64,000 nt of DNA from Pseudomonas sp. LFM046 (lineage in GTDB: Bacteria; Pseudomonadota; Gammaproteobacteria; Pseudomonadales; Pseudomonadaceae), in NCBI RefSeq assembly GCF_000949385.2, contig NZ_JYKO02000001.1, positions 3,026,648-3,090,647 on the forward strand. Reading direction: 5' to 3'. The notes under the pieces are model-generated. The model made no database searches. It worked only from the letters and a program-made list of their open reading frames with translations, and was not told the origin of the DNA. Both the position numbers and the translations under genes were made by a program. Shown here in pieces: positions 1-8,777 of this stretch (position 1 is its first letter; each line of letters opens with the position of its first letter).

Positions 1-14
1 GCGGTTTTGGACGG

Positions 15-437
15 TCACTGCTCCAGCTTCAGCAGCGGCTCCTCGCCCTTGCGCACCGTATAGGTCGCCAACTCGGACGCTGGTTCGTTGCCGATGTTCT
101 TCGCCACATGGGGAACCCCGTCGGGAATGAACAGCGACTCGCCGGCCTTGAGGATGACCGGTTCGCGGCCCGCCAACTGGTACTCGAAGGTCCCGCTGAT
201 CACATAGGCCACTTCCTCCCCCGGATGGGAGTGCCGGGGCGATGCGACGCCCGGATCGATATCGACGCGGGCCTGAATGACTTCATGCCCATGGACACGG
301 ATGTCCTGTTTGACCAGGTCGGTACGGTGGATGCCGTTCTTCCAGCTGGCGTTCGCCTGTGCAGCTTCTCCGGCCTGGGCCAGGCCCGAGAATGCGGCGA
401 TTGCCGCGGCGGTTGCGAAAAGATGGATGCAGCGCAT
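15..437 (-). CDS. Exported cupin-domain protein
   Basis: A 140-residue protein. Residues 1-22 look like a Sec signal peptide ending AQA, so it should act in the periplasm. A single cupin fold follows: motif 1 shows H69, H71 and E75 and motif 2 shows H110 in PDGVPHV, the usual metal ligands. The open frame continues far upstream, but I chose the ATG at 437 because the signal peptide begins there and AAGGGG lies just before it. The substrate cannot be read from sequence; small exported cupins of this type are usually annotated only as cupin proteins. It is convergent with nothing visible at the window edge and divergent from the phosphatase gene at 708. Confidence 0.8.
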   Translation of the reverse strand: MRCIHLFATAAAIAAFSGLAQAGEAAQANASWKNGIHRTDLVKQDIRVHGHEVIQARVDIDPGVASPRHSHPGEEVAYVISGTFEYQLAGREPVILKAGESLFIPDGVPHVAKNIGNEPASELATYTVRKGEEPLLKLEQ

Positions 438-707
438 GGTCTTGCCCCTTCGGCTGGATTGCTTTGGAGGCCTCACCCTATTCGGTGCAGGTTCCGGCGA
501 TGTGTCGGCAGCGCAGCGTTTTGAAAGCCTGTATGTGCGTGAGTGGCCCGAATACACAGGGATACAACCAGAGCCGCTCCGTGAGCCGGCCTCTACCCGC
601 CGGTTCCAGCACCGTCGTTCTGAGCTTTTTGCAATCCATTTCGAGGCTTCAACCGTCATTCGTCGCGCTATCCTGTTGCGCTCGCTCGTACAGGTCCGAC
701 CGTTCCG

Positions 708-2654
708 ATGTCCGCACTCTCCACCCCGCAGAACCTCCCATCCGTCCTCGCCGGCCCCATGCTGCGCCGGCTCGAATCCCATCGACTGGTCCTTTGGCTG
801 GTGGGGTCACGCAAGCTGACGCCAGTGCTGCGACTGATGGTGGGTGGAGAAAGTACCGAGCATCGGTTGGACGACGAGGCCTGCCGTGTGATTCCGATGG
901 GGCGACACGCCTTCGTGCACCTGATCGACCTGCGCCTGGAGTCCCCGTTGCCGCTGGATCAGCAGGTCGACTATGACCTGCTGATCGACGGCGAAGGCAT
1001 CAGCCAATGGGCGCCGCACCTGATCCACGAGCATGCCGCGCAGCCGAGCTTCGTGCTGCGTTCGCGCATCGACCAACTGCTCCACGGTTCCTGCCGCAAG
1101 CCCCACTGCCCGGCGCACGACGGCTTGCTCTGCGCCGACCGTCTGCTGGCGGCGGGGCCAGCCCCCGAGCAGCGCCCTGCCTTGCTGATGCTGAGTGGCG
1201 ACCAGGTCTACGTCGACGACGTCGCCGGCCCCATGCTGCGAGCCATCCACGTGCTGATCGCCCGACTTGGCCTATTCGACGAACGCCTCGAAGGTGCGGT
1301 GGTGAGTGACAGCGCAGCGCTCTACGGACACCCTGCGAGTTACTACCACCGCGCTGACCTGCTACCAGCGCTGGAAAGCAATGAAACCCTCCGCGAGCGC
1401 TTCTTCCGTGGAGCCCGCAAGCCCATCTTCACCAGCAGCAATGCCGACAACCACCTGGTGACCCTGGCGGAAGTGCTGGCCATGTACCTGCTGGTCTGGT
1501 CGCCGGTGCCCTGGACACTGATCCAGCTGCAAATGCCGGCCTTGGGGCCGGCAGAAGCGGCGCGATACCGTCTGGAGGCCGCGCACCTGGAAGGATTTTG
1601 CGCGGGCCTTCCCGGCGTTGCGCGGGTGTTCGCTCACCTGCCGACGCTGATGATCTTCGATGACCACGACATCACCGACGACTGGAACCTCTCAGCCCAG
1701 TGGGAGCTGACCGCCTACGGTCATCCCTTCTCCAAGCGCATCATCGGTAACGCGCTGGTGGCCTACATGCTCTGCCAGGGCTGGGGTAACGACCCGGACG
1801 CCTTCGTCGAACCGCTGGAACGGATGGAAGCCCTGAGCGCCACAGCCGCCGCCGACAACCACCTGGCCAGCCCGGTGCTGGACGGGCTGATTGACCGCCT
1901 GCTGGGCTTCAACCGCTGGCAATACGTTCTGCCCACCACCCCGGCGCTGGTGGTGCTGGATACCCGCACTCGCCGCTGGCGCAGCGAAATCAACCTGAAG
2001 CGCCCGTCCGGCCTGCTGGACTGGGAGGCGCTGAGCGAACTGCAGCAGGAGCTGCTGGACCATCCCTCGGCCATCGTCGTATCCCCGGCGCCGATATTTG
2101 GGGTAAAGCTGATCGAGACGGTGCAGCGGGCCTTCAGCTGGCTCGGTTACCCGCTGCTGGTGGACGCGGAAAACTGGATGGCCCATCGCGGGTCCGCCCA
2201 GGTGATCCTCAATATCTTTCGCCACTCGCGCACCCCGGGCGACTACGTGATCCTCTCCGGCGACGTGCACTACTCCTTCGTCTACGAAGTGACGATCCGC
2301 CACCGGCAGCGGGGGCCGAAGATCTGGCAGATCACCAGCAGCGGCGTGAAGAACGAGTTCCCCCGGCGCCTGCTGGATGTGTTCGACCGCCTCAACCGCT
2401 GGCTCTACTCGCCCCGTTCTCCCCTGAATTGGCTGACCCGGCGCCGCCCCATGAAGGTGGCGCCGCGCACGCCGGAACACAGCAAGGCCGGGGAGCGGCT
2501 GTGGAACTCGGCGGGGCTCGGACAGGTGTTCTTCGACCCGCAGGGCCGGCCGACGCGCATCTTCCAGCTGAATGCAGACGGCTCGGCGCCCACCGAATTC
2601 CTTGAAGACCGCGACGATGTGACCGCTGAACATCCGGTGCCTCGGCAGGTATGA
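708..2654 (+). CDS. PhoD-like metallophosphatase
   Basis: A 648-residue protein of the PhoD-like (alkaline phosphatase D) metallophosphatase family. Metal-binding motifs are visible: GDQVYVDD near residue 164, DDHDITDDWN near residue 317 and GDVHYSF near residue 518. There is no clear signal peptide, so a cytoplasmic location is likely, unlike classical exported PhoD; the real substrate is unknown. The gene is followed after 31 bases by a truncated haemoglobin gene on the same strand, so the two may be co-transcribed. The start at 708 is the first ATG of the frame; a later in-frame ATG at residue 18 is possible. Confidence 0.85.
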   Translation: MSALSTPQNLPSVLAGPMLRRLESHRLVLWLVGSRKLTPVLRLMVGGESTEHRLDDEACRVIPMGRHAFVHLIDLRLESPLPLDQQVDYDLLIDGEGISQWAPHLIHEHAAQPSFVLRSRIDQLLHGSCRKPHCPAHDGLLCADRLLAAGPAPEQRPALLMLSGDQVYVDDVAGPMLRAIHVLIARLGLFDERLEGAVVSDSAALYGHPASYYHRADLLPALESNETLRERFFRGARKPIFTSSNADNHLVTLAEVLAMYLLVWSPVPWTLIQLQMPALGPAEAARYRLEAAHLEGFCAGLPGVARVFAHLPTLMIFDDHDITDDWNLSAQWELTAYGHPFSKRIIGNALVAYMLCQGWGNDPDAFVEPLERMEALSATAAADNHLASPVLDGLIDRLLGFNRWQYVLPTTPALVVLDTRTRRWRSEINLKRPSGLLDWEALSELQQELLDHPSAIVVSPAPIFGVKLIETVQRAFSWLGYPLLVDAENWMAHRGSAQVILNIFRHSRTPGDYVILSGDVHYSFVYEVTIRHRQRGPKIWQITSSGVKNEFPRRLLDVFDRLNRWLYSPRSPLNWLTRRRPMKVAPRTPEHSKAGERLWNSAGLGQVFFDPQGRPTRIFQLNADGSAPTEFLEDRDDVTAEHPVPRQV

Positions 2655-2685
2655 TTCGCGCTCCTGACTTCTCCAGGTCCAAGCC

Positions 2686-3105
2686 ATGAGTACGATTCCT
2701 CCCTTCGGAACCGGCGATGCCTCCTACCAGGCCGCCGGCGGCATCGACGGCCTGCGCCGCCTGGTGGACGACTTCTACCGGCTGATGGACGAACTGCCCG
2801 AAGCCGCCGACCTGCGCCGCCTCCACCCGGAAAGCCTGGAGCAGTCCCGCGACAAGCTCGCCTGCTTCCTCAGCGGCTGGCTGGGCGGGCCCAAGCTGTT
2901 CAGCGAGAAGTACGGTTCCATATCCATCCCCTCCTTCCACGCCCAGTGGCCCATCGGCGAAGCCCTCAGCGGCGCCTGGCTGGGCTGTATGGAGCGCGCC
3001 ATCGCCCTGCAACCCTTCTCACCCGAGTTCGCCGAATACCTGCTGGCCCAGCTGCGCGTACCCGCCCACCGCGTGGTGCAGGCGAGCCAGGCGCGGCATG
3101 GTTAG
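2686..3105 (+). CDS. Group II truncated haemoglobin
   Basis: A 139-residue globin of the truncated 2/2 type, probably group II (YjbI/GlbO-like). The layout fits: a short N-terminal extension, GGIDGLRRLVDDFYRLMDE for helices A-B, then LACFLSGWLGGP, and W/H residues around SFHAQWPI, where the E-F region and proximal histidine are expected. Group II globins bind oxygen or nitric oxide and are linked to oxidative or nitrosative protection. It sits 31 bases downstream of the PhoD-like gene and ends just before a palindromic repeat at 3122. The functional tie to the phosphatase is unproven. Confidence 0.85.
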   Translation: MSTIPPFGTGDASYQAAGGIDGLRRLVDDFYRLMDELPEAADLRRLHPESLEQSRDKLACFLSGWLGGPKLFSEKYGSISIPSFHAQWPIGEALSGAWLGCMERAIALQPFSPEFAEYLLAQLRVPAHRVVQASQARHG

Positions 3106-3121
3106 TCGGTCGGAAGGCTTG

Positions 3122-3215
3122 TTGTAGGGGCGAATTCATTTGCGATTCGGACCCTGGGTCCGCCGGGATAACCCGGCCGCTTCGCAGCCTTTCGCGAATG
3201 AATTCGCTCCTACAA
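3122..3215. repeat. REP-like palindromic repeat, family A (long form)
   Basis: Outer arms TTGTAGGGGCGAATTC and GAATTCGCTCCTACAA enclose about 60 bases of GC-rich spacer. The same arms recur at least ten more times in the window, always between genes or at gene ends. Here it separates the haemoglobin gene from the marR-emrAB set. Confidence 0.85.
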
Positions 3216-3256
3216 GACTTTGCAAATCCACCTTTTGACGACTGCACGGTCACGCC

Positions 3257-3283
3257 CATATAGTAAGCAATGCTTATTATATG
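3257..3283. promoter_or_regulatory. 27-bp palindrome, candidate MarR operator
   Basis: The core is TAAGCA-A-TGCTTA (3264-3276). After one mismatched pair the symmetry continues with six further matched base pairs on each side, out to CATATA at the left and TATATG at the right. It ends 11 bases before the marR start codon, so binding would block the marR-emrAB promoter. Autoregulation through such a site is usual for MarR proteins. Confidence 0.8.
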
Positions 3284-3294
3284 GAGCGCTTAAT

Positions 3295-3723
3295 ATGCCT
3301 GCCCTCGAAGACAGCCTCGGTTTCGTCCTGGCCGATGTCTCACGCCTGATGCGCCGGGCTTTTGAACGGAATCTATCGGGCAGCCCGCTGACCCTCAGCC
3401 AGGCGCGCGCCCTTGCCCACGTGGCGCGGAGCGAGGGGTGCCGACAGGTCGAACTGGCCGAGCAGCTGGAGATCAAACCCATCACCCTGGCCCGTTTGCT
3501 GGATCAGTTGGAGGAGGCCGAGCTGGTGGAGCGGCGCCCTGATCCGGAAGACCGCCGTGCCTATCGGCTCCATCTCCGCGAGCAGGCCAATCAGGCCCTG
3601 ATCGACATCCGCGCCGCGGGTGTCGCGCTCCATGCCGAAGCCCTGGAGGGCATCAGCGAGTCGGAGATCGCCGCCCTCACCAGCGCCCTGCGCAAGATGC
3701 GCGCAAACCTGTCCGCCCGTTGA
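3295..3723 (+). CDS. MarR-family repressor of the adjacent efflux operon
   Basis: A 142-residue MarR protein. The winged helix-turn-helix is clear (SRLMRRAFERNL, then CRQVELAEQLEIKPITLARLLDQLE and the wing PDPEDRRAYRL). The open frame extends further upstream, but the ATG at 3295 follows the operator palindrome directly and gives the usual MarR length. It precedes emrA- and emrB-like genes by 19 bases, the normal order of MarR-controlled drug efflux operons. It probably releases DNA when a phenolic or other lipophilic ligand binds; the ligand is not known. Confidence 0.88.
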   Translation: MPALEDSLGFVLADVSRLMRRAFERNLSGSPLTLSQARALAHVARSEGCRQVELAEQLEIKPITLARLLDQLEEAELVERRPDPEDRRAYRLHLREQANQALIDIRAAGVALHAEALEGISESEIAALTSALRKMRANLSAR

Positions 3724-3742
3724 GCCATCGAGTAACGCTGCC

Positions 3743-4816
3743 ATGAACACCCATACGGTCATCGCCCCGGAGCAGGAAGCCCCGATCGCCACCCCACCGC
3801 GCCGCAAGCGCCTGCTGCTGATGGGCGCTGTCCCGCTGCTGGCTACGGTGCTCGGCTTGGCCGTCTACCTGCATGGCGGTCGTTATGTTGAAACCGATAA
3901 CGCCTACGCCAAGGCCGACAAGGTGCCAGTGAGCGCCGATGTGTCGGGCACCATCACCGAAGTGCTGGCCCACGAAAACGACCAGGTCGCCGCCGGCCAG
4001 TTGCTGTTCCGCATCGACCCCGCCAGTTTCCGTATCGCCGTTGCCAAGGCCGAAGCCCGACTGGCCCAGGTGCGCACCGATCTTGCCGCACTGAAGGCCA
4101 GCTACCAGGAGAAATCCTCCGAACTGGCGCTGGCCCGAACGCGCGAATCCTTCGCCCGGAAGGACCTGGAGCGCCAGGCCAATCTGGCGCAAAAAGGCTA
4201 TCTCTCCCCTTCCCGCCTGGACGAATCCCGCCAGGCCGCCCTGATAGCGTCCCAGGAGATCGATGCCCGCGAGCACGACCTGAACCGCATCGCCGAGAAC
4301 CTGGGCGGCAGCCCGGAAATGCCCATCGAGCAGCACCCCAGCTACCTCACCGCCGAGGCTGAACTGGAACAGGCCCGACTCGACTTGCAGCGCGCCGACG
4401 TGCACGCCTCCCTGCCCGGAAGCGTCAGCAAGGTGCCCCAGCCCGGCCAGTACATCACTGCGGGCAACACCGCCATGACCCTGGTGGCGGACGGCAACCT
4501 CTGGGTCGAAGCCAACTTCCCGGAAAAGGACCTGACCTACGTGCGGCCCGGCCAGGCCGTCGACGTGCGATTCGATACCTACCCCGATCGCACCTGGCGC
4601 GGCGAGGTGGAAAGCCTGAGCCCCGCCACTGGCTCGGAGTTCTCGGTGCTGCCGGCGCAGAACGCCACCGGCAACTGGGTGAAAGTGGCCCAGCGCGTGC
4701 CCGTGCGTATCCACCTGCTGCCCGCTCCGGACCTGCCGCGCCTGCGTGCCGGACTCAGCGCGGTGGTGGAAATCGACACCGGCCACCGCCGCAGCCTCGC
4801 CAGCCTGCTGCCCTGA
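3743..4816 (+). CDS. EmrA/HlyD-type membrane fusion protein
   Basis: A 357-residue periplasmic adaptor. One membrane segment lies at about residues 23-44 after a basic RRKR stretch, followed by a biotinyl-lipoyl half domain (ETDNAYAKADKVPVSADVSGTI), a coiled-coil hairpin rich in A, E, Q and R (about 110-215), and a beta-barrel domain (DGNLWVEANFPEKDLTYVRPGQ). I took the ATG at 3743 rather than earlier in-frame codons because those overlap the marR gene. It would link the inner-membrane pump at 4820 to an outer-membrane channel, which is not encoded here, so a shared TolC-like protein is expected. Confidence 0.88.
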   Translation: MNTHTVIAPEQEAPIATPPRRKRLLLMGAVPLLATVLGLAVYLHGGRYVETDNAYAKADKVPVSADVSGTITEVLAHENDQVAAGQLLFRIDPASFRIAVAKAEARLAQVRTDLAALKASYQEKSSELALARTRESFARKDLERQANLAQKGYLSPSRLDESRQAALIASQEIDAREHDLNRIAENLGGSPEMPIEQHPSYLTAEAELEQARLDLQRADVHASLPGSVSKVPQPGQYITAGNTAMTLVADGNLWVEANFPEKDLTYVRPGQAVDVRFDTYPDRTWRGEVESLSPATGSEFSVLPAQNATGNWVKVAQRVPVRIHLLPAPDLPRLRAGLSAVVEIDTGHRRSLASLLP

Positions 4817-4819
4817 GCC

Positions 4820-6361
4820 ATGAACGCCTCCGTCGCCCGCGACTCCGCCTCGCATCGTGGCCTGATCACCCTGTCGGTGATGCTGGCCACCATCATCCAG
4901 GCGCTGGACACCACCATCGCCAACGTCGCCCTGCCCCACATGCAGGGCAGCATGGGCACCACCCAGGACCAGATCAGTTGGGTCCTGACCTCCTACATCG
5001 TCGCGGCCGCGATCTGCATGCCGCTGACCGGTTTCGTCGCCGCACGCTTCGGCCGCAAGCGGCTGTTCATGTGGTCCATCGTCGGCTTCACCGTCACCTC
5101 CATGCTCTGCGGTGCGGCCCAGAGCCTGGAGCAGATCGTGTTGTTCCGTCTGCTCCAGGGGGTGTTCGGGGCGAGCCTGGTGCCCTTGTCCCAGGCCGTG
5201 CTGCTGGACACCTACCCCACTGAACAGCACGGTTCGGCCATGGCGATCTGGGGCGTGGGCGTCATGGTCGGGCCCATCCTCGGCCCGAGCCTGGGCGGCT
5301 GGCTCACCGAGTATTACAACTGGCGCTGGGTGTTCTACATCAACCTGCCCTTCGGGCTTCTGGCCTGGTTCGGCCTGGCGGCCTTCCTCAAGGAAACCCC
5401 GATCGAGCGCGAGCGACGTTTCGACCTGCTGGGTTTCTCCCTGCTCGCCCTGGCCATCGGCGCCTTGCAGCTGATGCTGGACCGCGGCGAGTCCCAGGAC
5501 TGGTTCCACAGCCGCGAGATTCTCGTCGAGGCGGCGCTCGCCGGCCTTGGCCTCTATCTGTTCGTCGTCCATGTGCTGACCAGCCGCCAGCCGTTCATCG
5601 AGCCGGCGATGTTCCGCGACCGCAACCTCAGTATCGGCCTGCTGTTCATCTTCATGGTCGGCATCATGCTGTACGCCACCATGACCCTGCTGCCGCCCTT
5701 CATGCAGAACCTGATGGGCTACCCGGTACTGGACGTGGGCAACCTGCTCGCCCCGCGCGGCGTTGGCACCATGGTGGCGATGATGCTGGTGGGGCGGCTG
5801 ATCGTCCGCGTCGACCCGCGCTGGATGATCGGTACAGGCCTGCTGCTCACGGCGTTTGCCCTGTGGGAGATGACGCTCTTCACCGCCGAAGTGTCCGCCT
5901 TTGAAATCGCGCGCACCGGGGTGATTCAGGGCTTCGGCCTGGGGCTGATCTTCGTGCCGCTGTCCACCCTGACCTTCTCCACCCTGGCGCCGCGCTACCG
6001 CAACGACGGCACCGCGCTGTTCAGCCTGACGCGCAACGTCGGCAGCGGGATCGGCATCTCCGTGGTGATCAGCTACCTGGCCCAGCGCACCCAGATCAAC
6101 CACGCCGTGTTCAGCGACTTCGTCACCCCCTTCAACCAGGCCCTGGTCCAGGCCACGGAAAACGGTGCCATCGACCTTTCCACCCCCGCCGGGCTGGTCG
6201 CCCTGAACGTCGAGGTGACGCGCCAGGCCGCGATCCTGGCCTACCTGCAGGATTTCCGCCTGATGATGTTCGTCACCCTCGCTTCCCTGCCCTTGCTGCT
6301 GCTCCTGCGCAAGCCGCCAAAGACTGCCGTGAAGCCGGACCCCCACGCCGCGATGGACTGA
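4820..6361 (+). CDS. DHA2-family (EmrB-like) multidrug MFS pump
   Basis: A 513-residue major facilitator with about 14 membrane segments, the DHA2/EmrB size. Family motifs are visible: ALDTTIANVALPHMQGS with the acidic residue of the first helix, TQDQISWVLTSYIVAAAICMPL, the loop ARFGRKRLF, and GVMVGPILGPSLGGWLTE (motif C of drug antiporters). It begins 3 bases after the emrA-like gene. With the adaptor it should export amphipathic toxins using the proton gradient. The substrate range cannot be predicted. Confidence 0.9.
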   Translation: MNASVARDSASHRGLITLSVMLATIIQALDTTIANVALPHMQGSMGTTQDQISWVLTSYIVAAAICMPLTGFVAARFGRKRLFMWSIVGFTVTSMLCGAAQSLEQIVLFRLLQGVFGASLVPLSQAVLLDTYPTEQHGSAMAIWGVGVMVGPILGPSLGGWLTEYYNWRWVFYINLPFGLLAWFGLAAFLKETPIERERRFDLLGFSLLALAIGALQLMLDRGESQDWFHSREILVEAALAGLGLYLFVVHVLTSRQPFIEPAMFRDRNLSIGLLFIFMVGIMLYATMTLLPPFMQNLMGYPVLDVGNLLAPRGVGTMVAMMLVGRLIVRVDPRWMIGTGLLLTAFALWEMTLFTAEVSAFEIARTGVIQGFGLGLIFVPLSTLTFSTLAPRYRNDGTALFSLTRNVGSGIGISVVISYLAQRTQINHAVFSDFVTPFNQALVQATENGAIDLSTPAGLVALNVEVTRQAAILAYLQDFRLMMFVTLASLPLLLLLRKPPKTAVKPDPHAAMD

Positions 6362-6378
6362 ACCAAATGGACTGAGCT

Positions 6379-7350
6379 CTAGCCCGCCGGCTGACGCCGT
6401 AGCTGGTTGCGCCGCCAGGCGGCGGGTGGCGCGCCGAACTCCCGGCGAAAGGCCCGGCTGAAAGCGGCATCGGTCTGATAGCCGACGTCTTCGGCAATGC
6501 GCGCCAACGGCGCATTGCTGCGACACAGGAGATTGGCCGCCAGCAGCATCCGCCACTGGGTGAGGTACTGCATGGGCGAGCTGCCCACCAGTTGCTGGAA
6601 GCGCTCAGCGAGTACCGAGCGCGACGTGCCGGCGGTACGCGCCAGTTCCTCCAGGGTCCAGGCCTGGGCCGGACACCGGTGCAACGCATTCAGGGCCGCG
6701 CCGACGATCCGGTCCCCAAGCCCCGCCAGCCAACCCGTACGCCCTTCAGCCTGTTCATTCATGTAAAGCCGCAGCACCTCGATGAACAGCACCTCGGCCA
6801 GCTTGGCCAGCACCCCTTCGCCGCCTGGTCTGGGTGATTTCGCTTCGCTCAGCGCATAGCGCACCGACGCCTCCAGCCAGGGGCCGGCACTGGAGTCGCG
6901 CACGTTGACCCGCACGAGGGATGGCAGGCCGGCCAGGAGAATCTCCGCCAGCCGGGCATCGCAGGCCATGTAACCGCAGACCAGGCGGGTGATCGGCCCC
7001 CCGCCGCCGTAGGCCAATTGCCGTGGCCGGCGTGACAGGACCTGGTCCAGCCGCGCGCCGCTGGCGGGCGCCAGGCCGGGTTGGGAGGTCATGCGATGGG
7101 CGTCGCCCTGGGGAAACAGCACGACATCCCCCGCGACCAGGTGTACCGGGCACTCGCGACCGAGTTCGACGAAGCATTCCCCTTGGGTGATCAGGTGGAA
7201 GATCACCACGCGCTCGGCTCCGGGCTCCAGCAGGGAGGCCACTGAATCGGCGCGGGGCGACTGGTAGCACCAGGGCGCGCTGAACCGGGCATTGATGAAG
7301 ATGGCGCCGACCAGGCGGACGACGCGCAGGGTTTCCGAGAGAGCGTCCAT
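6379..7350 (-). CDS. AraC-family regulator with cupin-like N-domain
   Basis: A 323-residue regulator. The N-terminal half (about 1-180) is the cupin-like ligand domain of the AraC_binding_6 type, and the C-terminal 100 residues hold two helix-turn-helix units (WTLEELARTAGTSRSVLAERF and LARIAEDVGYQTDAAFSRAF). It is transcribed away from the DUF4242-methyltransferase pair beginning at 7567 and is convergent with the efflux operon, so the divergent pair is its most likely target. Two TCGGACA repeats 21 bp apart in the shared intergenic region suit AraC binding. Effector unknown. Confidence 0.87.
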   Translation of the reverse strand: MDALSETLRVVRLVGAIFINARFSAPWCYQSPRADSVASLLEPGAERVVIFHLITQGECFVELGRECPVHLVAGDVVLFPQGDAHRMTSQPGLAPASGARLDQVLSRRPRQLAYGGGGPITRLVCGYMACDARLAEILLAGLPSLVRVNVRDSSAGPWLEASVRYALSEAKSPRPGGEGVLAKLAEVLFIEVLRLYMNEQAEGRTGWLAGLGDRIVGAALNALHRCPAQAWTLEELARTAGTSRSVLAERFQQLVGSSPMQYLTQWRMLLAANLLCRSNAPLARIAEDVGYQTDAAFSRAFRREFGAPPAAWRRNQLRRQPAG

Positions 7351-7441
7351 CAGCCTTCACCTCAGGCGGCAGTCCTGAAATTCTGGGCGCTCGGGCCTTT
7401 TTGCACCGCCTGGCCGGATAAATGGCCATTAACACGGACGA

Positions 7442-7469
7442 TCGGACAAGCCTTGCCGACGCTCGGACA
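7442..7469 (+). promoter_or_regulatory. Direct repeat TCGGACA x2, candidate AraC operator
   Basis: TCGGACA occurs at 7442-7448 and again at 7463-7469, exactly 21 bp apart (two helical turns), as expected for one AraC-type monomer pair. The site lies between the divergent AraC gene and the DUF4242 gene. Confidence 0.5.
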
Positions 7470-7548
7470 GGACGTCGCTTTGCCGTAGGCGGATAGTTTC
7501 CCTGCACGCCCCTTGCTGCCCAATCCACCCAAGGCGTGCCCGCTAGCC

Positions 7549-7559
7549 AACAACAACGA
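7549..7559 (+). promoter_or_regulatory. Crc/Hfq-type A-rich motif
   Basis: AACAACAACGA matches 10 of 11 positions of the Crc-Hfq target AACAANAACAA and ends 7 bases before the ATG of the DUF4242 gene, overlapping its ribosome-binding site. Binding would repress translation during growth on preferred carbon sources. Confidence 0.5.
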
Positions 7560-7566
7560 GGTCACC

Positions 7567-7839
7567 ATGCCCAAGTTCCTCATTGAAAGAGAGATACCGG
7601 ACGCTGGAAAACTCACGGAACGAGACCTCAAGGCCATTTCGCAGAAGTCCTGCCGAGTGCTCAGAAACATCGGACCAGAGGTGCAGTGGGTCCAGAGCTA
7701 CGTCACCGACGACAAGCTGTACTGCGTGTACATCGCCGACAGCGAGGAGCTGGTCCGCGAACACGCCCGCCAGGGCGGTTTCCCGGCCACGCGTGTTTCC
7801 CGCATCAGCTCCACCATCGACCCGACCACCGCTGAATGA
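7567..7839 (+). CDS. DUF4242 (SCO4226-like) small protein
   Basis: A 90-residue protein of the DUF4242 family, whose Streptomyces member SCO4226 is reported to bind nickel. The family pattern is visible: MPKFLIEREIP at the start, WVQSYVTDDKLYCVYIADSEELVREHARQGGFP in the middle. The ATG at 7567 is preceded by GAGGT. Its stop overlaps the start of the methyltransferase gene by four bases (ATGA), so the two are translationally coupled. It forms a ferredoxin-like fold in the family; the job in this operon is unknown. Confidence 0.75.
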   Translation: MPKFLIEREIPDAGKLTERDLKAISQKSCRVLRNIGPEVQWVQSYVTDDKLYCVYIADSEELVREHARQGGFPATRVSRISSTIDPTTAE

Positions 7840-8660
7840 GCCCTCAAATGACCACCGCTATTGATCTCGATGCCCTGAAAAGCCGGCAGATGGCCTCCTG
7901 GGCCAGCGGCGACTACGCCGTGATCGGCACCACCCTGCAACTGGTCGGCGAATTGCTGGCCGAGGCCTGCGATATCCGCCACGGCGCCGCCGTGCTGGAC
8001 GTTGCCGCCGGCAATGGCAACGCCACGCTTGCCGCCGCGCGGCGGGGTGGCCGGGTGACCTCCACCGACTACGTGCCTGCGCTGCTGGAACGGGGCCAGG
8101 AACGCGCCCGCGCCGAACGCCTGGAAGTGACCTTCCTGGCCGCCGACGCCGAGAACCTGCCCTTCCCGGACGCCTGCTTCGACGTGGTGCTGTCCACCTT
8201 CGGCGTGATGTTCACCCCCAACCAGGCCAGGGCCGCCGCCGAACTGGCGCGGGCCTGCCGTCCCGGTGGGCGCATCGGCCTGGCCAACTGGACCCCCGAT
8301 GGCTTCATCGGCCAGGTGTTCAAGACCCTGGGTCGCCACCTGCCGCCGCCTCCCGGCGTACAGCCGCCGTCGCTCTGGGGTGTGGAAAGCCATCTGCGCG
8401 AACTGTTCGACGACAGCGCCCGGGAAATTTCCGTGGCGCGCCGCCTGTTTAATTTTCGCTATCAGTCGGCCGCCCACTTCATCGAGGTCTTTCGCACGTG
8501 GTACGGACCGGTCCACAAAGCCTTCGCCGCCCTCCCCCCTGACGGCGCCGAGGCCCTGGAGCGCGACCTGACCGAACTGCTGGAGCGCTACAACCGCGCC
8601 GGACCGGAGTCGCTGATCGTGCCGAGCGAGTACCTGGAGGTGGTGATCACCCGAAGCTGA
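7836..8660 (+). CDS. Class I SAM-dependent methyltransferase
   Basis: A 274-residue methyltransferase. Motif I VLDVAAGNGNATLAAA is near residue 50, followed by TSTDYVPALLERG (acidic residue for the ribose) and DAENLPFPDACFDVVLSTFGVMF (motifs II-III). This is the UbiE/Methyltransf_11 group. The start at 7836 overlaps the previous stop; an alternative ATG at 7848 would give MTTAIDLD. Substrate is not predictable. Co-expression with the DUF4242 protein under the divergent AraC regulator is inferred. Confidence 0.82.
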   Translation: MSPQMTTAIDLDALKSRQMASWASGDYAVIGTTLQLVGELLAEACDIRHGAAVLDVAAGNGNATLAAARRGGRVTSTDYVPALLERGQERARAERLEVTFLAADAENLPFPDACFDVVLSTFGVMFTPNQARAAAELARACRPGGRIGLANWTPDGFIGQVFKTLGRHLPPPPGVQPPSLWGVESHLRELFDDSAREISVARRLFNFRYQSAAHFIEVFRTWYGPVHKAFAALPPDGAEALERDLTELLERYNRAGPESLIVPSEYLEVVITRS

Positions 8661-8681
8661 GGTGAAGGTCGTACTGGCTCC

Positions 8682-8777
8682 TGTGGGGGCGAATTCATTC
8701 GCAAAGGGCGCGCAGCGTCCCCTGAGATTTCGAGGGTCAACCCGTCGGTCCGGTTAGCGAATGAATTCGCCCCCACA
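8682..8777. repeat. REP-like palindromic repeat, family A (long form)
   Basis: Arms TGTGGGGGCGAATTCATTCG and its complement at the right end surround about 55 bases. It separates the methyltransferase gene from the aroQ promoter. Confidence 0.85.

Noticed and set aside
38-782. Longer version of the cupin protein starting at 782
   Set aside because: The extra N-terminal part overlaps the phosphatase start and precedes a perfect signal peptide at 437.
3677-6556. A 959-codon open frame opposite the emrA/emrB genes
   Set aside because: Low-complexity G/Q/H/R-rich product typical of the antisense frame of GC-rich DNA; the forward genes have clear domains and membrane segments.
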